NCBI GenBank assembly: GCA_034429695.1
Contig: DAOUGC010000224.1
Location: forward strand, 1-55,690
Length of the DNA stretch: 55,690 nt
Reading direction: 5' to 3'
Origin: DAOUGC01 sp034429695
Lineage (GTDB): Bacteria > Chloroflexota > Anaerolineae > Anaerolineales > Anaerolineaceae
Made by a program: the position numbers and the translations under genes. Below the pieces are notes generated by a model. That model was not told the DNA's origin. It did no database searches and saw only the letters and a program-made list of their open reading frames with translations. How positions within the stretch are numbered: position 1 is the first letter of the stretch; every line of letters starts with the position of its first letter. This document shows positions 39,348 through 45,636 of this stretch, piece by piece.

Positions 39348-39351
39348 TTGT

Positions 39352-39422
39352 ACTCCACGATGTAATGCCGGTTGGTCTGTGAACTGCTAAATTATTATAG
39401 ATGTACTAAAAAATTTAAACAA
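39352..39422 (-). promoter_or_regulatory. Promoter and ribosome binding site of the giant gene
   Basis: On the minus strand, TTGTTT (39422-39417), a 17-base gap and a perfect TATAAT (39399-39394) lie about 50 bases upstream of the start codon. GTGGAG sits just before the ATG with a 5-base gap. The region above it is AT-rich. This gives the giant gene its own promoter rather than read-through from the upstream gene. Predicted from sequence only. Confidence 0.65.
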
Positions 39423-39483
39423 CAACAAAATTACAATATTTTCTACCCTTTACTTAACAAAACGCAAGGAGTTTGATTACCAA

Positions 39484-39515
39484 TAACAAACCAGCCAGAT
39501 GCTCCATCTGGCTGG
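39484..39515 (-). terminator. Rho-independent terminator after the beta-glucosidase gene
   Basis: A perfect 11-base stem (CCAGCCAGATG / CATCTGGCTGG) with a three-base loop lies at 39491-39515. On the minus strand it is followed by TTTGTTATT. It lies 30-55 bases past the beta-glucosidase stop and upstream of the giant gene's promoter. The T-tract is imperfect. Confidence 0.7.
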
Positions 39516-39546
39516 CGATCCCCGTTCTTTTTTTGACAACCTCAGC

Positions 39547-40899
39547 TTACAGGCAGTCCCCGTTGGTTTCAATAACCTCCTTATACCAGTAAGCCGAGTC
39601 CTTCAATGTTCGCTGCTGGCTGTTGAAGTCAACGTGGATCAGGCCGAAGCGTTCCTTGTAGCCTTCGCCCCACTCAAAGTTGTCCATCACCGACCAGTGG
39701 AAGTACCCCGCCACATTAACGCCTTCTTCGGCAGCCCGCCGCAATTGAAGCAGATAACGCCGTGTAAAGTCGATGCGCTGCGGATCGTGCACCTTGCCAT
39801 CCATGAAAACCCAGTCCTGATTGGACAGACCATTTTCGGTAATATAAATGGGGATGTTGTAGCGCTCGTGATAGAACTTCGGTCCCCAGTACAGAGCTTC
39901 CGGCGTGACCGGCCAGTTATTGGCTGTACGTGCGTGACCGACCGCCATATCAATGCGGCCCGGCTGGCCCTCTGCGGTCATGCCCACCAGATGGCCGTTA
40001 TAAATATTGAGACCGAGAAAATCCAACGGCTGACGGATTATATCCATATCGCCAGAGGCAATGGTCGGCATGGCTTTACCATACTGGCGCATGCCGTCTT
40101 CAGGATAGGCACCTTCAAACACCGGCCCGAACCACCATGGGTTGGACCATAACTGGCCCTCATGCACCGTGAACATGGCTTGCCTGGCGATCTCAACATC
40201 CACCGGGTCATCCGATTTTGGAATGAGCACCCCGCCGATGGGCGCAATACCCACCTGGCAGGCTTGCGGGCTGGCGGCGCGAATGGCCTGCACCGAACGA
40301 CCGTGAGCCAATAACGAATTGTGCATTACCTGCAAAACCTGTCCATCCGCCAGCTTGTCACCCGGTGCATGACGACCATCCTGATGACCAAGCACGACAT
40401 GGCACTGTGGCTCGTTTAACGTCATCCAGTGTGTTACGCGGTCACCCAATCGTTTGACCACCCGGGTGGTATATTCTGCGAACCAATCCTGGCTGGCGGG
40501 GTTTAACCATCCTCCGCGCAGATACAGCTCATACGGAAAGTCCCAGTGGAACAGGGTCACATAGGGTGTGATGCCCGCCTGGAGCAACTCATCGATCAAT
40601 GCATCGTAAAAAGCAAACCCTTTTTCGTTGACCGCTCCCACACCATCGGGCAATACCCGCGGCCAGCTAATGGACAGCCGGTATGCCTTCAGCCCCATGG
40701 CTTTCATTAAACCAACATCATCTTTATAGCGGTGATAGTGATCACAGGCGACCGTGCCGGTATGCCCGGCATAGATCGCGCCGGTTCGCGCACACATCAT
40801 ATCCCATACCGAAGACTTTTTCCCGTCTTCCCATGCAGCGCCTTCGATCTGATAGGAAGCTGCGGCAGCCCCCCAGACAAAATTCGCAGAAAAACCCAT
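39547..40899 (-). CDS. Beta-glucosidase, glycoside hydrolase family 1
   Basis: The 450-residue protein is a full-length GH1 (beta/alpha)8-barrel retaining beta-glycosidase that would release terminal glucose or galactose from beta-linked oligosaccharides. There is no signal peptide, so a cytoplasmic location is likely. Visible motifs: N-terminal FVWGAAAASYQIEG, acid/base Glu163 in TLNEPQ, nucleophile Glu355 in IYITENG, and C-terminal FHWSVMDNFEWGEGYKERFGL, which binds the substrate. I chose ATG 40899 because AAAGGAG lies 6 bases upstream and the family begins here; an in-frame GTG at 40926 has no such site. It is divergent from the membrane glycosyltransferase gene and ends in a hairpin terminator. 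Exact substrate cannot be read from the sequence. Confidence 0.95.
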   Translation of the reverse strand: MGFSANFVWGAAAASYQIEGAAWEDGKKSSVWDMMCARTGAIYAGHTGTVACDHYHRYKDDVGLMKAMGLKAYRLSISWPRVLPDGVGAVNEKGFAFYDALIDELLQAGITPYVTLFHWDFPYELYLRGGWLNPASQDWFAEYTTRVVKRLGDRVTHWMTLNEPQCHVVLGHQDGRHAPGDKLADGQVLQVMHNSLLAHGRSVQAIRAASPQACQVGIAPIGGVLIPKSDDPVDVEIARQAMFTVHEGQLWSNPWWFGPVFEGAYPEDGMRQYGKAMPTIASGDMDIIRQPLDFLGLNIYNGHLVGMTAEGQPGRIDMAVGHARTANNWPVTPEALYWGPKFYHERYNIPIYITENGLSNQDWVFMDGKVHDPQRIDFTRRYLLQLRRAAEEGVNVAGYFHWSVMDNFEWGEGYKERFGLIHVDFNSQQRTLKDSAYWYKEVIETNGDCL

Positions 40900-40926
40900 T
40901 TGCGACTCCTTTGATGCAGAATTCAC

Positions 40927-40955
40927 TTCGCGACCGGTTAATTAAACCTTATAAT
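40927..40955 (+). promoter_or_regulatory. Possible promoter for the membrane glycosyltransferase gene
   Basis: A perfect TATAAT (40950-40955) lies 52 bases upstream of the start, with a weak -35 (TTCGCG at 40927-40932, 17-base gap). The overlapping reverse complement could serve the divergent beta-glucosidase gene. Low confidence because the -35 is poor. Confidence 0.4.
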
Positions 40956-41007
40956 AAGCATCCAGGCAACGACCAATATTCCCAAATTCAAAAGTCGAGG
41001 AGTCAGG

Positions 41008-42531
41008 ATGGAAACCACCCCTTCCACTCAAAACAGGCTTCAAACGGTTCACCAGTGGGCGCTCCGGCTGGCGCTTGCGGCCGCGTTCATTTTCTTCCTG
41101 TATAACATGGTGCTGGCTTTGATTCCTTTCGTTGAGCACGCCAGCGCGGTATACAAATACAAATATTCCATGGATTACGGCGAAGGCCCCATTCTCGATC
41201 AGGTGGCGAGATTAAGCCGTTTTGAAAACATCTACCAACCCGATCTGTCCCAATACCCTTACACCATTACCAACTACCCGCCAGTTTATCCGGCGGTGCA
41301 AACCCCGTTCTTCTGGATCTTTGGACCGGCATTGTGGTACGGGCGAGCCATCTCACTGCTCTCCGTGCTGGCTGCGGCTGTGTTCATTGGACTCAGTGTG
41401 CACACCCTCACCCGCAACCCGCTGGCCGGTGCAGCCGCCGGATTGGCGTTGTTCGCTTTTCCAATTGTGCTGCACTGGGCTCCCCTGGTGCGGGTTGATT
41501 CACTTGCCCTGGGTTTGAGTTGGGCAGGGCTGTTTGTGCTGGTGCGCTGGGAGAAAAAACGCTGGGGTTTGATCGCCGCCGCTTCGTTGCTGGCAGCCGC
41601 CGTGTATACACGCCAATCCTACGGTCTAGCTGCGCCGCTGGCTGCTTTCATCTACTTGCTGCGTCCGGCTTCGGCTGGCGGTTTTGGGAAAGCCCCCCTG
41701 AGAAAACAACCGGTCTTTACCTTCATTGCATGGCTGGCAGGCATTGGGTTGGGTTTCTTTGCCCTGATGATGATCTTTTCACGTGGGGGTTTCTTTACCC
41801 ACATTGTCACTGCCAACGTAAACCTCTTCCGCTGGGAAACCGTACAGGACTACGTCAATCAGATCAAGGATCATTTTTACATCCTTCTGATTGCTTCCAG
41901 CGCGGTCCTGTTGACCGCCTGGTTGAACCGCCAGGGCACCTGGTGGTTGGCAGCCCCTTATCTGATCGGCGCCACCCTGTCAGCCATCACCATCGGCAAA
42001 GCCGGTTCCAACGTCAATTACCTGTACGAATTTTGCGCCGCCCTGAGCCTGGGGGCCGGGGCTGCCCTGGGCTGGGCACGCGGCAATTTCCGCTGGGTCA
42101 CGGTATTGCTGCTGGTGGCATTTGCCTTTCAGGTGCAGATCATGGTGGATTGGAGCATGGAAGACCATTACATGCGCAACATGCGCAAACTGCCCTACAC
42201 CGCTGAATTGTTCCGCCTGACCGACCTGGTTGAGAGAACCGGGGGTGATATTCTGGCAGATGAATACATGGCGTTGTTGCCGCTCACCGGTCACCGCCTG
42301 ACCTTTCAACCCTTTGAGTTCAAGATGATGGTCCAGGAAGAGGTCTGGGATCAGGAACCCTTCCTTGAGATGATCCGGCAGAAGGAATTCAGTATGATTT
42401 TGCTGTACGACCCCCGCTTCTGGGATTCGCGCAATGAACGCTGGACGCCTGAAATGCTGGATGCAATTGAAGAGAACTACCGCCGGGAGATCAATCTGGC
42501 TGAAACCACCGTATTAAAACCCCGCGAATAA
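41008..42531 (+). CDS. Polytopic membrane protein, putative GT-C (family 39-like) glycosyltransferase
   Basis: The 507 residues carry about ten hydrophobic membrane segments between residues 15 and 380, followed by a soluble tail of about 120 residues. After the first membrane segment comes an extracytoplasmic loop with MDYGEGPILDQ and the NYPPVYP motif. This layout is typical of GT-C enzymes of the PMT/ArnT type, which transfer sugars from lipid-linked donors outside the membrane. The usual catalytic acidic residue could be in the DYGEG stretch, but I cannot prove this. GGAG lies 5 bases before ATG 41008, and a strong terminator follows. It could instead be an uncharacterised membrane protein; the donor and acceptor are unknown. 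Confidence 0.65.
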   Translation: METTPSTQNRLQTVHQWALRLALAAAFIFFLYNMVLALIPFVEHASAVYKYKYSMDYGEGPILDQVARLSRFENIYQPDLSQYPYTITNYPPVYPAVQTPFFWIFGPALWYGRAISLLSVLAAAVFIGLSVHTLTRNPLAGAAAGLALFAFPIVLHWAPLVRVDSLALGLSWAGLFVLVRWEKKRWGLIAAASLLAAAVYTRQSYGLAAPLAAFIYLLRPASAGGFGKAPLRKQPVFTFIAWLAGIGLGFFALMMIFSRGGFFTHIVTANVNLFRWETVQDYVNQIKDHFYILLIASSAVLLTAWLNRQGTWWLAAPYLIGATLSAITIGKAGSNVNYLYEFCAALSLGAGAALGWARGNFRWVTVLLLVAFAFQVQIMVDWSMEDHYMRNMRKLPYTAELFRLTDLVERTGGDILADEYMALLPLTGHRLTFQPFEFKMMVQEEVWDQEPFLEMIRQKEFSMILLYDPRFWDSRNERWTPEMLDAIEENYRREINLAETTVLKPRE

Positions 42532-42550
42532 ACCCGTCAATGTTCGCCTT

Positions 42551-42584
42551 AAACGGAGCCTGAAACAAACGGCTCCGTTTTTTT
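42551..42584 (+). terminator. Rho-independent terminator after the membrane glycosyltransferase gene
   Basis: A perfect 10-base stem AAACGGAGCC / GGCTCCGTTT with a 10-base loop is followed by a T-run. It begins 20 bases after the stop codon. Confidence 0.9.
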
Positions 42585-42619
42585 CGTCCACCTGCCAGTT
42601 CCGTTAACATTGCGAATCT

Positions 42620-42649
42620 TTGGCCGGGCATCCTGACGCGTGATATAAT
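42620..42649 (+). promoter_or_regulatory. Promoter of the mntP-like gene
   Basis: TTGGCC (42620-42625), an 18-base gap and a perfect TATAAT (42644-42649) precede a leader of about 100 bases before the start codon. The long leader makes post-initiation control plausible. Confidence 0.6.
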
Positions 42650-42688
42650 CGCCCTGGCAAATCTCCAAAAAAAACAATACAACCATCT

Positions 42689-42725
42689 GCATGGAAAAAG
42701 CCCCCGCAGGCAGGCTTGACCATGC
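42689..42725 (+). promoter_or_regulatory. Structured leader of the mntP-like gene
   Basis: A two-part helix can form: GCATGG (42689-42694) pairs with CCATGC (42720-42725), and inside it AAGCC (42698-42702) pairs with GGCTT (42713-42717), closing a C/G-rich loop. It lies in the untranslated leader between promoter and start codon. mntP genes in other bacteria are often controlled by the yybP-ykoY Mn2+ riboswitch, but I could not match that consensus (no GGGGAGUAG). It is therefore only a candidate element. Confidence 0.35.
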
Positions 42726-42754
42726 CGTGTGCGTTGTAAACCGGGAATGGTTCG

Positions 42755-43312
42755 ATGGAATTCTGGAGTGTAATTCTCATTGCAATTGGCCTTGCCATGG
42801 ATGCCTTCGCGGTATCACTGGCTGTGGGAACCAGCGGAAAAAATCGCGATCTGCGTTCCATCATCCGCATTGCGTTCCACTTGGGCTTTTTCCAGGGCTT
42901 TATGACCTTCCTTGGCTGGCTGGGCGGCTCCACCATTTCGCGCCTGATCGAAAAGTTTGATCACTGGGTGGCGCTGGTGCTGCTTTCCTTTGTCGGCATC
43001 CGCATGATCATTTCCGGCCTTAACCCCGATCAAGAATCCTTCTGCAAGGATCCCTCACGCGGCAGCACCCTGGTGTTGATTTGTCTGGCAACCAGCATTG
43101 ATGCGCTGGCAGTGGGTATCAGCCTGGCAGTGGTTCAGGTGAACATGCTCTCCACCTCACTCACTATCGGCATCATCACCCTGGGCCTCTCCCTGGGTGG
43201 GCTGTTGTTTGGGCATCTGTTGGGTGAGAAATTGGGAAAACGAATGGAAGTGCTCGGCGGACTGCTGCTCAACGGCATTGGAATCCGTATCCTGCTCAGC
43301 CACCTTTTCTAG
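42755..43312 (+). CDS. mntP: MntP-family manganese efflux pump
   Basis: The 185-residue, six-helix membrane protein has the duplicated DUF204 motif: LAMDAFAVS (Asp16) in the first half and SIDALAVG (Asp116) in the second. Both are the conserved metal-path aspartates of MntP exporters. MntP removes excess Mn2+ from the cytoplasm across the inner membrane. Length and N-terminus fit the family (start IAIGLAMDAFA), so ATG 42755 is kept although the ribosome site (CGGGAA) is weak. The gene is a single transcription unit with its own promoter and terminator. Substrate Mn2+ is assigned from the family, not measured. Confidence 0.9.
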   Translation: MEFWSVILIAIGLAMDAFAVSLAVGTSGKNRDLRSIIRIAFHLGFFQGFMTFLGWLGGSTISRLIEKFDHWVALVLLSFVGIRMIISGLNPDQESFCKDPSRGSTLVLICLATSIDALAVGISLAVVQVNMLSTSLTIGIITLGLSLGGLLFGHLLGEKLGKRMEVLGGLLLNGIGIRILLSHLF

Positions 43313-43331
43313 CTATCCCCCTTGATCTCAT

Positions 43332-43368
43332 AACCTTACCCCGACAGCCCAGGGTAAGGTTTTTGTTT
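43332..43368 (+). terminator. Rho-independent terminator after mntP
   Basis: Perfect 10-base stem AACCTTACCC / GGGTAAGGTT with a 10-base loop, then TTTTTGTTTT. It starts 20 bases after the mntP stop. Confidence 0.92.
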
Positions 43369-43379
43369 TAAAGTAATGG

Positions 43380-43571
43380 TTAACGACGGGGTTTGCTCTT
43401 GCCGTAATTTCCTTCAACAGGCACAGGCACCTTGGCGGCTTTTTCCTTCATACGGGCAATACGCAACATGGCAGCCAGGTAAGCCAGAAACGCCAACAAT
43501 TCAGCCCCATGCAGGACGTTCAGGTGTTCTCCCAACCATTTCAACAAAGATGCAACAACATCGGGATCCAT
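43380..43571 (-). CDS. Small hypothetical protein with one hydrophobic helix
   Basis: The 63-residue reading frame begins at ATG 43571 with GAGGAG nine bases upstream. It has a hydrophobic stretch HGAELLAFLAYLAAML (about residues 19-34) and a basic, proline-containing tail ending in KSKPRR. A longer form starting at 43685 (101 residues) is possible but lacks a ribosome site. I recognise no family. It could be a small membrane-associated peptide or a chance frame; support is the ribosome site and the plausible composition. Confidence 0.4.
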   Translation of the reverse strand: MDPDVVASLLKWLGEHLNVLHGAELLAFLAYLAAMLRIARMKEKAAKVPVPVEGNYGKSKPRR

Positions 43572-43885
43572 AACGATATTCTCCTCATACAAATAAGTCG
43601 GTTGCCGGCTGTTCCCCGGCAAGTCAGGCAAAATGTTACGAAACTCATGCAGGCGTGTGGATCTCACCCGCACCATGCGCGGCATCCATAATGGATCACC
43701 CGATCACAAATTGACCGTTAACTCAACTGCGTCCAAAATATCTGCTTTCTGCCCGTTTGTAGGTCTTTAGTGTACAACAGATTCTACCCGTTTCTGTCAT
43801 GGTTGACTATACAAAATGTCATCAATACGCTTCGATTCCGCACCTTTTTGCATTTTTGTGGGTTGTCATTCGTCTTTCATAAATG
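43572..43885. other. Intergenic stretch without recognised gene
   Basis: About 310 bases between the small minus-strand gene and the dehydrogenase promoter. The left third can be read as an N-terminal extension of the small gene. The rest is AT-rich with no convincing frame, hairpin or repeat. Confidence 0.5.
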
Positions 43886-43914
43886 TTGCAAATCATCCCA
43901 ATCACCGTTATAGT
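43886..43914 (+). promoter_or_regulatory. Promoter of the short-chain dehydrogenase gene
   Basis: TTGCAA (43886-43891), a 17-base gap and TATAGT (43909-43914), 41 bases before the chosen start codon. Confidence 0.65.
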
Positions 43915-43955
43915 GGGAACGTTATGTTGACCCAAAATAACCCGTGGAATCCCTT

Positions 43956-44786
43956 ATGAATGAAAAGACAATCCTGGTAACAGGCGCAACTGATGGTATT
44001 GGCAAGGCGATTGTCATGAGCCTGGCTGGCATGGGGCAGCATGTCCTGTTGCACGGGCGCAATCCGGGACGAGGCTCGGCGGTCATTCAGGAAATACTCT
44101 CCCGGTATCCCCATGCACGAGTGGACTATTTCAATGCCGATTTATCCCGCCCGGCGACTGCGCGCCAACTGGCGCACCAGGTCATGGAGCGGTTTTCCCG
44201 TGTGGATGTGCTCATCAATAACGCCGGCGTCTTTATGAACGACAGCGTGCTGACACCCGACGGTCTGGAGATGACCTTCGCCGTCAATCACCTTGCTGTG
44301 CAGGCGCTGAGCATGGAACTGTTGCACGCATTACAAGTTGCCGCCGCTGAGGGTGGAGAAGCGCGCATCGTTACCGTGGCATCCAAAGCGCATTTTCGGG
44401 GCCGTTTGGAGTGGGACAATCTGCAGGGCGAAAAGAATTTTGACCCCTACGGCGCATATGCGCTATCAAAGCTGGGCAATGTGCTTTTCACATTTGAACT
44501 CGCCAGCCGCCTGGATGGTTCAGGAATAACCGTCAATTGCCTGCACCCCGGCGGGATCACCACCAAACTGTTGCAAGCCGGTTTTGGCCGCGGGGGTGCT
44601 GACCCCGCTGTTGGAGCGGATACACCGGTGTACCTGGCAATGGACGAACAACTTGCAGGAGTAACCGGCAGGTATTTCGTTGACCGCCAGCCGGCTGATC
44701 CCAACCCCATTGTCTTTGATCTCAATGTTCGCCAGCATTTCTGGCAGGTCAGTGAGAAATTAATTTCATCCAACCAGAGGGATTAA
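43956..44786 (+). CDS. Short-chain dehydrogenase/reductase (retinol-dehydrogenase-like)
   Basis: The 276-residue Rossmann-fold SDR would carry out NAD(P)-dependent alcohol/carbonyl oxidoreduction in the cytoplasm. Visible: nucleotide-binding TGATDGIG (9-16), NNAG (88-91), Asn111, catalytic Ser143 (VASKAH) and Tyr168-Lys172 (YALSK). The PGG segment after the active site and the RDH/WWOX-like spacing suggest the retinol-dehydrogenase-like subgroup with unknown substrate. The start at ATG 43956 is preferred; an in-frame GTG at 43944 is possible. A decayed oxidoreductase remnant follows immediately, so the pair may once have been one operon. Confidence 0.9.
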   Translation: MNEKTILVTGATDGIGKAIVMSLAGMGQHVLLHGRNPGRGSAVIQEILSRYPHARVDYFNADLSRPATARQLAHQVMERFSRVDVLINNAGVFMNDSVLTPDGLEMTFAVNHLAVQALSMELLHALQVAAAEGGEARIVTVASKAHFRGRLEWDNLQGEKNFDPYGAYALSKLGNVLFTFELASRLDGSGITVNCLHPGGITTKLLQAGFGRGGADPAVGADTPVYLAMDEQLAGVTGRYFVDRQPADPNPIVFDLNVRQHFWQVSEKLISSNQRD

Positions 44787-44788
44787 AC

Positions 44789-45011
44789 AAGGCAGCCAAC
44801 AATATCAACATCATTGGTTCTGGCATGGGGGAATTGTCCCCTGGCATCCATGCCCGCATGAATGGATACACCCCTGTGCACTGAACGCTACCCGGGCAGT
44901 TATCAAGGATTACAGGCCTGGATCCCTGACGCCTCCATGATGCTGACCGGTTTGAGTCAGACCCTGCCCGGCACGACCATGACATTCAACAGACATCGGG
45001 ATGATAGGTAA
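44789..45011 (+). pseudogene. Remnant of a CrtI/phytoene-desaturase-like FAD oxidoreductase
   Basis: Directly after the dehydrogenase, one frame reads INIIGSGMGELSPGIHARMN-GY (about 44807-44872), which resembles the FAD-binding N-terminus (GxGxxGLSxGxxxxxNGY) of phytoene-desaturase-like proteins. It stops at 44882. In the next frame, ERYPGSYQGLQAWIP and LSQTLPG (44883-44985) resemble the C-terminal part of the same family (YxGxxxGxxxW...LPG). The central several hundred residues are missing, there is no start codon, and the frame shifts. I read this as a gene reduced by internal deletion and decay. Recognition rests on short motifs, so it is moderately uncertain. Confidence 0.5.
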
Positions 45012-45013
45012 CA

Positions 45014-45042
45014 CTGTCACCGGATGTTTTTCTTGATATAAT
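45014..45042 (+). promoter_or_regulatory. Promoter of the fur-feoB-feoA operon
   Basis: CTGTCA (45014-45019), a 17-base gap and a perfect TATAAT (45037-45042). The predicted transcription start (about 45049) lies immediately before the tandem palindromes, a position suited to repression. Confidence 0.6.
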
Positions 45043-45055
45043 CATTTCAATCTCC

Positions 45056-45089
45056 TTATTGCAAATTATTTGCAATAATTTATTGCAAA
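45056..45089. promoter_or_regulatory. Tandem overlapping palindromes, likely Fur operator
   Basis: Two perfect inverted repeats overlap: a 23-base one (45056-45078, arms TTATTGCAAAT / ATTTGCAATAA around one base) and a 21-base one (45069-45089, arms TTTGCAATAA / TTATTGCAAA around one base). Their centres are 12 bases apart. Fur-family operators are AT-rich, odd-length palindromes with a single central base, often overlapping. The site sits between promoter and fur. Binding by the adjacent Fur is inferred; the TTGCAA core differs from the classical enterobacterial Fur box. Confidence 0.7.
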
Positions 45090-45162
45090 CGTTTCGCAAC
45101 AACCGTCCAGGATGCGGATTGCATTATCCACGCTTGGACGGCTAAATTGCACGGGAAAAAAC

Positions 45163-45636
45163 ATGGAAAACAATTTGCTGGAAATGGCCACTGAACGAAC
45201 CCGCACCAACGGAGGGCGCATGACGCTGCAACGCCGCCTGGTGCTCACCATACTCGAGCACAGCGCCGCCCACCCCACCGCTGAGGAGGTTTATCAACTG
45301 GCCCGCCAGCAGGACCCCACCATCAATCGTTCCACCGTTTACCGTACATTGCGCTGGCTTGAGGAGACCGGTTTTGTTTCCACCCTGCATTTTGGCACCG
45401 ACCGCAAAGCCGATCACTTCGACCCTTCCACTCAACTGGAAGGAAATCATTTTCACTTTCGCTGTCGTGTGTGCAACAAAATTATTGAGTTCTCTGACCC
45501 ACAGGTTCAATCCTTTGTGACTGGTTTTGCGGGCCAGCACAACGCAACCGTTGAGAATGTGGAACTGGTCTTGTATGGGGTTTGCAACCAGTGCAAACCC
45601 ACCACCCCGGAAGCCGCCCGGAAAGTATCTGCTTAA
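45163..45636 (+). CDS. fur: Fur-family ferric uptake regulator
   Basis: The 157-residue protein has a winged-helix DNA-binding part (residues about 15-80; RSTVYRTLRWLEETG) and a metal-binding dimerisation part with HFHFRCRVCNKIIEF and CNQC. The CxxC pairs (101/104 and 141/144) form the structural Zn site of Fur/Zur/PerR proteins; His85, His96, His98 and Glu109 are candidates for the regulatory site. Cotranscription with feoB makes iron the likely effector. I chose ATG 45163 (GGGAAAA upstream); an in-frame ATG at 45112 would add 17 residues but has no ribosome site. Palindromes upstream suggest autoregulation. Zur or PerR is the alternative. Confidence 0.88.
   Translation: MENNLLEMATERTRTNGGRMTLQRRLVLTILEHSAAHPTAEEVYQLARQQDPTINRSTVYRTLRWLEETGFVSTLHFGTDRKADHFDPSTQLEGNHFHFRCRVCNKIIEFSDPQVQSFVTGFAGQHNATVENVELVLYGVCNQCKPTTPEAARKVSA

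Noticed and set aside
40900..40926. Extended GTG start of the beta-glucosidase
   Set aside because: No ribosome site; the ATG at 40899 has AAAGGAG at good spacing and fits the family N-terminus.
42656..42754. yybP-ykoY manganese riboswitch upstream of mntP
   Set aside because: The conserved GGGGAGUAG-type core is not visible; only a generic helix could be supported.
45582..45635. TTG-started N-terminal extension of feoB
   Set aside because: It lies inside fur, has no family match, and the ATG at 45636 overlaps the fur stop in the normal coupled way.
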